Of a stretch of DNA of 44,032 bases, positions 8,393 through 19,602 are shown one piece after another. The DNA is from Desulfuromonas sp. Lineage in GTDB: Bacteria > Desulfobacterota > Desulfuromonadia > Desulfuromonadales > UBA2294. Every line of letters begins with the position of its first letter. The stretch's first letter is position 1. Where the stretch lies: contig PKTZ01000093.1 in NCBI GenBank assembly GCA_002868925.1, positions 1 through 44,032 of the forward strand, in the 5' to 3' direction. Position numbers and translations under genes: made by a program. The notes below the pieces were generated by a model. That model saw only the letters and a program-made list of their open reading frames with translations, did no database searches and was not told the origin of the DNA.

Positions 8393-10054
8393 CTATGCAC
8401 CCGGGCCGACCGGGAAAGTCAGGCCGAAGGAGGTTCCGACCCCGTCGGTCTCCTCGAGGGATATCGTTCCGTTCATATTCTTGACAATCGCCCAGCAAAG
8501 GGCAAGACCGATGCCGACTCCGGACGGTTTAGCGGTGTTGATTTCACCGAGCTGGCTGTAATCGGCGAACACTTCAGCCGCCATGTCGGGCGACAGACTG
8601 GCACCGTTGTTGTAGACCTGCAGGTAGATGTGCCGATCCTCGTCCCCGGTTTCCATCACACCCCGGATCGCCAATTTACCACCATGCTCGTTGAACTTGA
8701 TGGCGTTGTCGACCAGCGACTCGAGCAAAACCCTGAATTTATCGCGGTCGGCGCTAAGTGCCGGCAAGTTGTCATCGATCGCCAGCTCGACCTTCAGCCC
8801 CTGCTTCTCGATCTCCGCACCAAACGAGTTGACAACCTCCCTACATATCTCGGCAACGGAAACCGGTTGCTCCTGCCAATGGGCCGTTCCAGAGTCGATC
8901 GAGAACAGAAGCAACATGCCGCTGATCAACCGCTCCATGTGCAGGCTCGAATCGGTCATCTTCTGCAGGTAGTCGTCGAACTCGGCCTCGCCGATCTGGG
9001 AACGGTGCATCAACAGCAGTTCCGAGAACCCGAGAATGCTGGTCAGCGGTGTTTTCAGTTCATGCGAGAGGTTGCAGACCAGCCGCGAACGCCTTTCGTT
9101 CAGAGCCTCGAGCTCATTCGCCTTCTCCCGCAACTGGCTGAACAGGAAGAAGTTCTCGATCGCCAGAACCGTCTGGTGTGCGATCGACGAGAGCAGGTAC
9201 TGGTCATGGATTGAAAAGATCGAGCCGTCGGCCTTATTGTTGACATTGAGTACCCCGAGAATCCGGTCCCTCCCCTTGAGCGGCAACGACAGCGCCGAAC
9301 GCGTAGAATACTGCCCATCGTCGCCGGAGGGGGAGAAACGATCGTCGCCACCGATGTCGGTTGTCAGAACCGGCTTTCCGGTTACAAAGACATGCCCCGA
9401 AAGACCCTCGCCCGGCTTGATCAACGCTTTATCGGCGACACCGTCCGGCAGACCGCGGGACGCCCGGATCTTCAGGTTGCCGTTTTTGTCCGGCAGCATC
9501 AGCGAAGCGGTTTGAACTCCGACCGAATCGACGATCAGGTCGATGACCCGGTCGAGCAGGGTATCCAGGTCTCCCTCGCCGCTCGCCGTCTCGCCGATCT
9601 CGCGCAACAGAATCAGGTCGGAGAGTAGCCGCTCCGCTTCCTCCCGGTCACGGATCGCCTTGAGATTCCGTACGTACTCGAGCAACCCTTTTTCAACTGT
9701 TGCAACCAGCTCCATATCGGAGAACGGCTTGACCAGATAATCGAGGGCGCCACCGCTCAGCACTTCGCGCAAGGCGTGAAAATCCTGATGTCCGGAAACG
9801 ACCACCACCGGGATCTCCGGTTTAAGCGCCTTGACCTGTTGCAACACCTCGAGTCCCGAGACATCAGGCATTTCGAGATCGGTCAGGACCAGGCCGATAT
9901 CGTCATTTTGGTCCAGAATTTCGGACAGATCCATCGCCGTAGCGGGCAAGGTGGTAACCCCCGACTCGGCCAGAGAGTCGGTGATCATCTGCCGGAAGAA
10001 CTCCTCGTCCTCGATAACGAGAACCTTCGGCTGCTTTTCGAGCTCGGCGTTCAT
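8393..10054 (-). CDS. receiver-GAF-histidine kinase hybrid sensor
   Basis: A 553-residue cytoplasmic signalling protein. Order: CheY-like receiver (residues about 9-125; phosphoacceptor D59 in LVLTDLEMPDVSG, Lys in YLVKPFSD), a coiled-coil-like linker, a GAF domain (about 155-300, LLDRVIDLIVDSVGVQTASLML to FFLFSQLRE), then HisKA with the phospho-accepting His in NLSHELKTPLTSILGF, and an ATPase domain with DNAIKFNE and GVGIGLALCWAIVK. No membrane segments. The receiver comes before the kinase, so the protein likely takes phosphate from another kinase and is gated by a small ligand at the GAF domain; that is inference. Lies between secA and argJ, with 10 nt to argJ. ATG 10054 is preferred to the GTG at 10057. 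Its target is unknown. Confidence 0.92.
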   Translation of the reverse strand: MNAELEKQPKVLVIEDEEFFRQMITDSLAESGVTTLPATAMDLSEILDQNDDIGLVLTDLEMPDVSGLEVLQQVKALKPEIPVVVVSGHQDFHALREVLSGGALDYLVKPFSDMELVATVEKGLLEYVRNLKAIRDREEAERLLSDLILLREIGETASGEGDLDTLLDRVIDLIVDSVGVQTASLMLPDKNGNLKIRASRGLPDGVADKALIKPGEGLSGHVFVTGKPVLTTDIGGDDRFSPSGDDGQYSTRSALSLPLKGRDRILGVLNVNNKADGSIFSIHDQYLLSSIAHQTVLAIENFFLFSQLREKANELEALNERRSRLVCNLSHELKTPLTSILGFSELLLMHRSQIGEAEFDDYLQKMTDSSLHMERLISGMLLLFSIDSGTAHWQEQPVSVAEICREVVNSFGAEIEKQGLKVELAIDDNLPALSADRDKFRVLLESLVDNAIKFNEHGGKLAIRGVMETGDEDRHIYLQVYNNGASLSPDMAAEVFADYSQLGEINTAKPSGVGIGLALCWAIVKNMNGTISLEETDGVGTSFGLTFPVGPGA

Positions 10055-10125
10055 CACTGGTGGGATATCCGTTAAACGTTAATCAGCCTTGAAATACACT
10101 CAAACGGGGCCGAAACTTGCAGTCA

Positions 10126-12816
<2,691 letters not shown>

Positions 12817-12877
12817 GTTTTTCTCCAAAAAAATCGGCCGGATAAAACTCCGGGTTATCGCGCTGATAAAACATGGA

Positions 12878-12907
12878 ATTCTAGCATAGCGGGTCGGCTG
12901 CTCACAA
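12878..12907 (-). promoter_or_regulatory. sigma-70-type promoter for secA
   Basis: On the minus strand TTGTGA (12907-12902), 18-nt spacer, TAGAAT (12883-12878). It lies about 60 nt upstream of the secA start; TATGCT just before it is an alternative -10. Confidence 0.5.
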
Positions 12908-12955
12908 GGGAAGAAACGGGATTTACACGTGAATGCCGGCGGTTCTTCCGGTCTC

Positions 12956-14245
12956 TTAATGATGGCTGCTTTTTCCGGACAAGCCAGCGACCACTTCCGG
13001 GTGCTTCGCTTTGTAGAAAACGATAATCAGAGCCGAACCGGCCAGGGCTCCGCCGAGGATGGCGGCAGCACCGGCGACCGAGTTGAGCAGACGGGGTGCA
13101 AAGACCAGAGCCAGGCCGAGCGTCAGCATCATCACACCGGAGACCAGCTTCAACTCACGCCCCTGCCACTCGCTGAGCTGATGACGACCCAGAGTCAGGC
13201 TGAAGGTCACGACTATGGCAAGAAGCGGCAGGATGTAAACGACATTATAGGCGACAAGATAGAGATAGAAAGCGGTGACCGGCAGCTCGTGCATGGTCAG
13301 CACCCGGGTAAAAACCATCGGGAACCCGGCGGTACAGAGCAGTTCGTATGAATTGGCTGCGATTGCCAACAAAATGGTGCCGAAAATCATCACCGGGAAC
13401 CTGGACGCATAGACCAGCGAACGGATCCGCTGTGCCAGGTGACCACGCTGGGCATCCGACATCGACAGGCTTGCGCCTTGCTTAAAGCGGAAGAAATCCT
13501 TGATGTTGAGTACCGCCACGATCAACGCCACCAGCCCGGCGAAAAGGGTTACGACCTGCACCCCGCCGACCACCAGGAAAAGATTGAGCCAGGCCGCCAT
13601 GAACAGGAAGTAGATCAGGCCGGAGAAGAAGACGAAGACACCGCCGATCACCAGCATCCGTATATGGGAATGGGCGTTGACCAGCAGTCCGAGCAAGAAA
13701 AGAAGGACAAAAAATGCGCAGGGGTTGATGCTGTCGAGCAGGCCGAGGGTCAGAGTCAACAGCGGCAGGGAGGTCTCTTTCCCTTCTATTTCACCGAGCA
13801 GCGGAACGGTGAAGGTCTGCTCAACCACTTGGACCTGTTCCTCGCCCCCTTGTTCCACCCCGGCGAGCCGGTCAAGCGGATCGATGCAACCGTCCAGGAG
13901 ACATCGCTCGATGGTCCGCTCGATCTCTGCCCGGTGTGATTCGTTAAAGCCGATCCAGTAGCGGTCTCCGACAAACAGTGCCGGCGTTCCGAGCGGCTCG
14001 CCATAAAACTCGACCAGAGACATCAGAACTTCCCGGTTCGGCCGGTTCCGCCAGACCTGGTACTCGCACAGCACAACACCGGGGTTAGTTGCAGCGACAT
14101 CGAGAACGAGAGGATGGACGGCCGCGCAAGCGGGGCAGTTATCGGCCGTAAAAAAGTGAACCTTCAGCCGCTGGTCAGCGGAAAGGGGCGGTGCCAGGAA
14201 GAGGCAGAGGAGGAGCGCTGTCAGCAAAAAACGGGCAACAGGCAC
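12956..14245 (-). CDS. membrane thiol-disulfide protein: thioredoxin-like domain fused to DsbD/CcdA-type transmembrane domain
   Basis: A 429-residue protein with a signal peptide ([18 protein letters not shown]), then a periplasmic thioredoxin-like domain with a CPAC redox motif ([15 protein letters not shown]), then about six to eight membrane segments of the DsbD/CcdA type. The two membrane cysteines expected for electron transfer are present in [11 protein letters not shown] and LLCTAGFP. It probably moves reducing power from the cytoplasm to periplasmic thiols, for example for cytochrome c maturation. Compared with DsbD the domain order is reversed and only one thioredoxin-like domain is present. 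The start is GTG at 14245 with GGGAGGAATTC directly upstream. It is monocistronic. Confidence 0.85.
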   Translation of the reverse strand: MPVARFLLTALLLCLFLAPPLSADQRLKVHFFTADNCPACAAVHPLVLDVAATNPGVVLCEYQVWRNRPNREVLMSLVEFYGEPLGTPALFVGDRYWIGFNESHRAEIERTIERCLLDGCIDPLDRLAGVEQGGEEQVQVVEQTFTVPLLGEIEGKETSLPLLTLTLGLLDSINPCAFFVLLFLLGLLVNAHSHIRMLVIGGVFVFFSGLIYFLFMAAWLNLFLVVGGVQVVTLFAGLVALIVAVLNIKDFFRFKQGASLSMSDAQRGHLAQRIRSLVYASRFPVMIFGTILLAIAANSYELLCTAGFPMVFTRVLTMHELPVTAFYLYLVAYNVVYILPLLAIVVTFSLTLGRHQLSEWQGRELKLVSGVMMLTLGLALVFAPRLLNSVAGAAAILGGALAGSALIIVFYKAKHPEVVAGLSGKSSHH

Positions 14246-14349
14246 GAATTCCTCCCGGTTTTGTCATTTGGTCTTATTTCATTTTATCAGGCCTTCGCCG
14301 CGACAAAAGCCGAAACCGTAAAAAATTGGCTACAACTCAAGACAAAATC

Positions 14350-14597
14350 ATATTGCCACCAAGTCACCAAGGACACCAAGAAAACCAAAAACTGTTTTTA
14401 ACGCTAAGCCGCCAAGGCGCAAGGAAAAGATGAAAACCGCTCAGGGAATTGGAGTTTCGAAAGCATGAAGTGATTGGGTTTTAATCGAAAAAATCATGCT
14501 GTAAGTTTTTGCTTTCTCTGCGCCTTCGCGTCTCTGCGTTAAATTGAATCGATTTTGTCGTCTTGGTGACCTTGGTGTCTTGGTGGCGAACTATATT
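14350..14597. repeat. long imperfect inverted-repeat element, copy 1 (CACCAAG / ACGC-AAG type)
   Basis: Two arms of about 75-85 nt face each other over a spacer of about 75 nt. The left arm runs from GCCACCAAGTCACCAAGGAC to AACGCTAAGCCGCCAAGGCG; the reverse complement of the right arm reads CGCCACCAAGACACCAAGG and AACGCAGAGACGCGAAGGCG. Inside each arm are short direct repeats of the CACCAAG and ACGC.AAG types. It occupies most of the 420-nt gap between the DsbD-like gene and typA and holds no gene. Related copies lie at 25.2 and 26.2 kb. Confidence 0.85.
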
Positions 14598-14603
14598 CCG
14601 TCC

Positions 14604-14631
14604 AAAAAAAAGGCCGGGGAAATCCCCGGCC
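14604..14631 (-). terminator. intrinsic terminator of typA
   Basis: An 8-bp G+C stem (GGCCGGGG / CCCCGGCC, loop AAAT) at 14612-14631. On the minus strand it is followed by eight T residues. It lies 35 nt beyond the typA stop. Confidence 0.9.
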
Positions 14632-14665
14632 CTGTGCGTTCCATTTTCGTTGTAAACAACCGAAC

Positions 14666-16477
14666 CTATCCTTTGCTGATCTTGGCCGCTTTTTTCCGCT
14701 CGTGCTCGACCAAAACCTTCTTGCGCAGCCGGATGGCGTTCGGTGTCACCTCGACCAGTTCATCTTCATCGATAAATTCGAGCGCCTGCTCGAGGCTGAG
14801 GATTGTCGGTGTTGTCAACCGGACAGCATCATCCGACCCGGAAGCACGGACGTTGGTCAGCTTCTTCCCCTTGCCGGCGTTGACCACGAGATCATTCTCC
14901 TTGGCGTGCTGGCCGATGATCATCCCCTCGTAGACGCTGACACCGGGCCCGACAAAGAGGATACCGCGCTCCTGCAGATTCCAGAGAGCGTAGGAGACCG
15001 TCTCGCAGGCATCCATGGCGATCAGGACACCGTTCTTGCGACCCGGGATTTCACCCTTGAACGGGGAGTACTCGTGGAAGACATGGTTCATGGTGCCGGT
15101 GCCGCGGGTATCGGTCATGAACTCGGTCCGGAATCCGATCAAACCGCGGGCCGGGATGACGAATTCGATCCGCACAACCCCGTCCATCGGCTCAAGCTTG
15201 ACCATTTCGGCCTTGCGCTTGCCGAGCTTCTCGATCACCGTCCCCTGAAACTCCTCCGGCACGTCGATTGTCAGGTACTCCATCGGCTCGCAGCGGACAC
15301 CGTCGATATCGCGGTAGATAACTTCCGGCTTCGAAACCGCCATCTCGTACCCTTCGCGGCGCATGTTCTCGATCAGGATGGAGAGGTGCAGCTCGCCCCG
15401 CCCGGAAACCTTGAAGCTGTCGGTATTGTCGGTATCCTCGACCCGCAGCGACACGTTGGTCCGCAACTCACGCATCAACCGATCGCGCACCTGGCGGCTG
15501 GTCACGAATTTGCCGTCGTTGCCGGCAAAGGGGGAAGAGTTGACGATAAAGTTCATCGACAGGGTCGGCTCGTCGATCGAGACATAGGGGATCGCCTCGC
15601 CATCCTGCGCATCGGCCAAAGTCTCGCCGATCCCGATCTCCTCGAATCCGGCGATGGTGACGATATCGCCCGCCTGGGCATCCGGGATCTCGACCTGGGT
15701 CAAGCCCTGGTAACCGAGAAGCTTGCTGATCTTGCCGGTCGTCTTTTTTCCATTCCGATCGATCTGGGCGATGGTCTGGCCGGCACTCACCCGCCCGGCA
15801 AAGACCTTGCCGGTGGCGATGCGTCCGATGTAATCGTCGTAGTCGATGCTGGAGACCAGCATCTGGAACGGTGCGTCCGGGTTACCACCCGGGGCCGGCA
15901 CATGCTCGCGGATGATATCAAACAGTGGATCGAGGTTATCATTTTCATCGGCCGGGTCGTTCTTGGCGATACCGAGCTTGGCACTGGTATAGACGATCGG
16001 AAATTCGAGCTGTTCCTCGTTGGCGTCGAGCTCGCAGAAAAGATCGAAGACCATGTCGACCACCTCTTCCGGCCTCGCGCCAGGGCGGTCTATTTTATTG
16101 ATCACGACCACCGGACGATGACCGAGGCCGAGCGCCTTTTTCAATACGAACCGGGTCTGCGGCATCGGGCCGTCGAAGGCATCGACCAGCAACAGCACCG
16201 AGTCGACCATCATCAGTACCCGCTCGACCTCGCCGCCGAAATCGGCGTGCCCCGGGGTGTCGACGATATTGATGTGCATATCGTCCCGCTGCACCGAAAG
16301 GTTCTTCGAGAGGATGGTAATCCCCCGTTCCCGCTCGAGGTCGTTCCGGTCCATGACCCGGTCGACCACCTTCTGGTTAGTCCGGAAAATGCCGGACTGC
16401 TTGAGCATGGCATCGACGAGGGTCGTCTTGCCGTGGTCAACGTGGGCAATAATGGCGATATTTCTCAACTCATTCAT
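14666..16477 (-). CDS. typA: ribosome-associated GTPase TypA/BipA
   Basis: A translational GTPase of the elongation-factor family that acts in ribosome assembly and stress or low-temperature growth. It has 603 residues. The G domain shows [16 protein letters not shown] (G1), [17 protein letters not shown] (G3) and [15 protein letters not shown] (G4). After the EF-Tu-like domain 2 comes the BipA-specific part, including [20 protein letters not shown] and the C-terminal [18 protein letters not shown]. The start is ATG 16477 ([10 protein letters not shown]) with AGGAAAG upstream; the track adds 15 residues that lie over the leader. Divergent from the M1 peptidase gene. Confidence 0.97.
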   Translation of the reverse strand: MNELRNIAIIAHVDHGKTTLVDAMLKQSGIFRTNQKVVDRVMDRNDLERERGITILSKNLSVQRDDMHINIVDTPGHADFGGEVERVLMMVDSVLLLVDAFDGPMPQTRFVLKKALGLGHRPVVVINKIDRPGARPEEVVDMVFDLFCELDANEEQLEFPIVYTSAKLGIAKNDPADENDNLDPLFDIIREHVPAPGGNPDAPFQMLVSSIDYDDYIGRIATGKVFAGRVSAGQTIAQIDRNGKKTTGKISKLLGYQGLTQVEIPDAQAGDIVTIAGFEEIGIGETLADAQDGEAIPYVSIDEPTLSMNFIVNSSPFAGNDGKFVTSRQVRDRLMRELRTNVSLRVEDTDNTDSFKVSGRGELHLSILIENMRREGYEMAVSKPEVIYRDIDGVRCEPMEYLTIDVPEEFQGTVIEKLGKRKAEMVKLEPMDGVVRIEFVIPARGLIGFRTEFMTDTRGTGTMNHVFHEYSPFKGEIPGRKNGVLIAMDACETVSYALWNLQERGILFVGPGVSVYEGMIIGQHAKENDLVVNAGKGKKLTNVRASGSDDAVRLTTPTILSLEQALEFIDEDELVEVTPNAIRLRKKVLVEHERKKAAKISKG

Positions 16478-16520
16478 GATGTTCTTTCCTATTAAGATGT
16501 TCTGCCCGAAAAAGCCCCAC

Positions 16521-16549
16521 ACCTTACTGGTTTGTCATCCAGAAGTCAA
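16521..16549 (-). promoter_or_regulatory. sigma-70-type promoter for typA
   Basis: On the minus strand TTGACT (16549-16544), a 17-nt spacer, then TAAGGT (16526-16521), about 45 nt upstream of the typA start. Confidence 0.6.
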
Positions 16550-16597
16550 ACAGGAAAAATCCTTCTGAATACCTTTTTCATCGCTTTCGAGATCGGG

Positions 16598-16606
16598 TGC
16601 TATACT
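16598..16606 (+). promoter_or_regulatory. extended -10 element, possible leaderless start of the M1 peptidase gene
   Basis: TGCTATACT is an extended -10 (TGn plus TATACT). The hexamer ends exactly 6 nt before the ATG at 16613, so the predicted first transcribed base is the A of the start codon. No Shine-Dalgarno sequence and no good -35 box is visible. Confidence 0.4.
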
Positions 16607-16612
16607 TTATCA

Positions 16613-18661
16613 ATGTTACGATTATTCCTGACCGTACTCCTCACCATCCTACTGTTCCCCTCTTTTGGCAGGGGTATGACCAGTCAAGACCTCACCGTCA
16701 AACTACTTCCCAACCAGCATCTGCTCGAAGGCAGTGCGATCCTGCATGGAGAGCCGGCCCCGCCCGGCCAAGAGACAGTGTACTTCCTCGCCCCCGAAGC
16801 CGACATCCTGACTGTCAAGGCTGGTCAAAAACCGCTTCCGTACCGATTCGAAAACGGACGGCTGTTAATCAATGCAACATCGTCTTCCTCCTTGACTGTC
16901 GACTACCGGATCCGGTTCGACAACCCGCTGCCGGAAAAAATGGTCAGCATCGAAGACCCATCGTTCGGCATTGACGCCACCATTACCGAGCAAGGAACCT
17001 ATCTCTCGGAATCATCCGGTTGGCATCCACGCCCGGTTGGAGGCAAAAGCACTTATCGAATCACCATTACCGGTCCATCCGGACTGCTCGGGGTAACCAG
17101 TGGCAAACTGTTATCGCTCACGACCGATGGCAGCGAAACAAAGACCATCTGGCAAGTTGCGGTTCCAGAAAAGGCGCTCGCCCTGGCCGCTGGGCCGTAT
17201 CACATGGAACGGGCCACGGTTGGTGAAGTTGAACTGCTCACTTTTATGCGGGACGAAAACGAGGAATTAGCCCGACCCTACCTTGACGCCTGCCGGAAAT
17301 ACATCCAGCTCTACCAGGAGCTCTTCGGCCCTTACCCCTACCCCTCCTTCTCCGTGGTCGAAAACTTCTATCCTACAGGGTACGGCCTCCCCGGCTGGAC
17401 TCTGCTCGGCAGCAGCGTAATAAAGCTCCCGTTCATTCGGCATACCTCTCTGCCACATGAAATCGCTCACGCCTGGTGGGGGAACGCAATCGGCATCGAC
17501 TATGCCAGCGGTAACTGGGGAGAGGGGCTGGCAACCTACGTCGCCGATTACTATCTCAAGGAGTTGGCATCTGCAACCGAGGCGCTGGAATACCGCCTGA
17601 AGATTCTGCGCGACTATTCTACCCTGGCTGCCGACAACAGTGATTTCCCCCTGGTCGATTTCCGCAGCCGCATGTCGAAACGGGACCAGGCAATCGGCTA
17701 CGGTAAGTCAGCCATGATCTACCATATGCTGCGCCACAAAATAGGCGACAGCGCTTTTTGGACCGGACTCCGCCTGGTTGCGAAAAACGGCCGTGGCCAG
17801 ATTTATGACTGGGGAGATCTGCAAAAGCAATTCGAAGAGGCCTCCGGAATCGATCTGAATCTGTTTTTCAGTCAATGGCTCACGCGGAGCGGAGCCCCGA
17901 CCATCAAGCTGGCCAAAATGACATCCGACAAGACCACAACCGGATGGCAAATAGGCGGAGAGGTCATCCAGACTGATCCACCCTACCGGATCAACCTGCC
18001 GATCGCGGTAAAAACCGAAAGTGGAACAGTTGATCTCTCAATCAAAATCAACGAAGAGAGGACCGACATCAATATTCCGGTCAGTGCACGCCCTTTGAGT
18101 CTTGAAATTGATCCGAGCAATCATATTTTTCGTCGATTATTTCCGGAAGAGCAGCCGGCGACCATCAACCATTTGCGCGCCAGCCGATCACGGGTGATTA
18201 TCGTCACCGAAAGGGATGAAGATATTCTCTCAGCGGCAAGTGACCTGCTCCGGGGTTTACACTGGCAAGATGCCGAAATTATCAGTGCAAAAGAGTCACA
18301 AAAGATGAACTTTGAAAAGCGGGACACTCTTTTTATCGGCCGTCCGTCAAATGCACTGCCCCCCATCTCCCTTCCTGAGAAATTCGCCATCAGCGGCCAG
18401 GAATTTCTAATCGATGGGAACCGCTACGACCAGGGAGAAGATGTCCTTTTCATGGTACTATTAAGCAACAAGGGAGAACAGGTTCGTGGTTATTTACTTG
18501 CCAATTCGAAAACCGCGATTCAGCAAACGGCACGTCGCATCCCCCACTACGGTCGCTACAGTTACCTCGTTTTCCGTGCCGGCAAAAACTTGGTCAAGGC
18601 GACCTGGAGGACCGAGTCATCACCCTTGAAGCATGACTTCAAACAGGACCAAAAACATTGA
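16613..18661 (+). CDS. secreted M1-type (gluzincin) metallopeptidase
   Basis: About 682 residues. Signal peptide MLRLFLTVLLTILLFPSFGRG, then a beta-rich N-terminal domain. The catalytic domain has the zinc motif HEIAHAWW (His282, His286) with the third ligand Glu304 in GNWGEGLATY; the spacing between HEXXH and this Glu is 17 residues. The exopeptidase-type GxMEN is not obvious: the matching region reads ENFYPTGYGLPGWTLLGSS, so it may not be a true aminopeptidase. The last 200 residues, after FFSQWLTRSGAPTIKL, are a domain I do not recognise. ATG 16613 is chosen because the signal peptide starts there; the track's start 27 codons upstream precedes the -10 element. Its stop overlaps the TTG start of the ChaN-like gene. 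Confidence 0.85.
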   Translation: MLRLFLTVLLTILLFPSFGRGMTSQDLTVKLLPNQHLLEGSAILHGEPAPPGQETVYFLAPEADILTVKAGQKPLPYRFENGRLLINATSSSSLTVDYRIRFDNPLPEKMVSIEDPSFGIDATITEQGTYLSESSGWHPRPVGGKSTYRITITGPSGLLGVTSGKLLSLTTDGSETKTIWQVAVPEKALALAAGPYHMERATVGEVELLTFMRDENEELARPYLDACRKYIQLYQELFGPYPYPSFSVVENFYPTGYGLPGWTLLGSSVIKLPFIRHTSLPHEIAHAWWGNAIGIDYASGNWGEGLATYVADYYLKELASATEALEYRLKILRDYSTLAADNSDFPLVDFRSRMSKRDQAIGYGKSAMIYHMLRHKIGDSAFWTGLRLVAKNGRGQIYDWGDLQKQFEEASGIDLNLFFSQWLTRSGAPTIKLAKMTSDKTTTGWQIGGEVIQTDPPYRINLPIAVKTESGTVDLSIKINEERTDINIPVSARPLSLEIDPSNHIFRRLFPEEQPATINHLRASRSRVIIVTERDEDILSAASDLLRGLHWQDAEIISAKESQKMNFEKRDTLFIGRPSNALPPISLPEKFAISGQEFLIDGNRYDQGEDVLFMVLLSNKGEQVRGYLLANSKTAIQQTARRIPHYGRYSYLVFRAGKNLVKATWRTESSPLKHDFKQDQKH

Positions 18662-19548
18662 AACTATCAACTGTCAGAACCCCAATATTCTTTTTGACTC
18701 TATTCTTATGGTCTGCAACCGCGTTATCACATCCGCACATCCTTAAAACAGAGGACAAAAGCGAGGTCAGCAGCGCCACCTTCCTCGAAGACCTCCGACA
18801 GGCGCAGGTCATCTTCATTGGTGAACTGCATGACCATATCGGCCACCACCAGGCCCAGTTGGCAGTGATCGACGCACTCGATGATGACCCAAAAATGCCG
18901 CTGGCAATCGGCCTGGAAATGTTTCAGCACAACAATCAGCATATCCTTGACCGATGGGTCGACAACGAGCTACCTCTGGAGAGGTTTCTCGTGCACTATC
19001 ATGAGAACTGGGGGATGTGGCCGCAATACCAGGACATCTTCTTTCACGCCCGGGAAAACGGAACCAGGATGATCGGTCTTAATATCCCAAGGCAGATATC
19101 AAACCAGGTTGCTGCGGAAGGGTTTCAGAAACTTCCGGAAGATGTCCGCAAGATGCTCGGCGATGTTCGATGCGTTGTCGGACGGGATTACGAAACCTTT
19201 ATCCGCCAGGCGATGGGAGGCTTTGGTGGACATGGCGCCAAGTATCTCTATTTCTGTGAAGCCCAGCTTCTCTGGGACAGTGTAATGGCCCGCAATCTCG
19301 TATCCTTTCTCGAAAAGAACAGAGACTTCCGGATCGTGGTTATTGCAGGGAGCGGACATTCCTGGAAGTACGGCATCCCCCGGCAAATGCTGCGGGAAGC
19401 AGATATCAGTTTTCGGGTTATCCTGCCTGAGCTTTTTGGTCGCGCCGATCGGCTCAATATCACCGATGAAATTGCCGACTACCTCTGGCTCGACGTCGGG
19501 GATGATGGCTGGACCTTGCCCGAGGAAGAACCACCCCCTCCAAGCTGA
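18658..19548 (+). CDS. ChaN family (haem-binding uptake / Tiki-fold) protein
   Basis: A 296-residue protein with a signal peptide (IFFLTLFLWSATALS) but no clear lipobox. It matches the ChaN/DUF399 family: VIFIGELHDHIGHHQAQLAVI at the start, IGLEMFQHNNQHILDRW, then YFCEAQLLWDSVMA and IVVIAGSGHSWKYGIP near the end. The conserved GE..H and Glu/His residues form the family's active or haem-binding pocket. ChaN members are linked to iron/haem uptake, and related folds can be proteases. It begins with TTG at 18658, overlapping the peptidase stop by four bases (TTGA), so translation should be coupled and the two products likely work together in the envelope. Convergent with the M23 gene. Confidence 0.88.
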   Translation: MKLSTVRTPIFFLTLFLWSATALSHPHILKTEDKSEVSSATFLEDLRQAQVIFIGELHDHIGHHQAQLAVIDALDDDPKMPLAIGLEMFQHNNQHILDRWVDNELPLERFLVHYHENWGMWPQYQDIFFHARENGTRMIGLNIPRQISNQVAAEGFQKLPEDVRKMLGDVRCVVGRDYETFIRQAMGGFGGHGAKYLYFCEAQLLWDSVMARNLVSFLEKNRDFRIVVIAGSGHSWKYGIPRQMLREADISFRVILPELFGRADRLNITDEIADYLWLDVGDDGWTLPEEEPPPPS

Positions 19549-19550
19549 AA

Positions 19551-19578
19551 CAAAAAAGGCCCCGGTTATCCGGGGCCT
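19551..19578 (-). terminator. intrinsic terminator of the M23 peptidase operon
   Basis: A perfect 8-bp stem (GGCCCCGG / CCGGGGCC, loop TTAT) at 19558-19577. On the minus strand it is followed by six T residues. It sits between convergent genes and could also act weakly on the plus strand. Confidence 0.85.
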
Positions 19579-19602
19579 GAATACTTTTACTGGGAAGCTT
19601 TA

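Noticed and set aside
14114-14433. 95- and 80-aa ORFs near 14.2-14.4 kb
   Set aside because: They start inside the DsbD-like gene in reverse frame and run into repeat copy 1.
14702-16495. 597-aa plus-strand ORF opposite typA
   Set aside because: Antisense shadow of TypA with low-complexity, Asp/His/Gly-rich translation and no motif.
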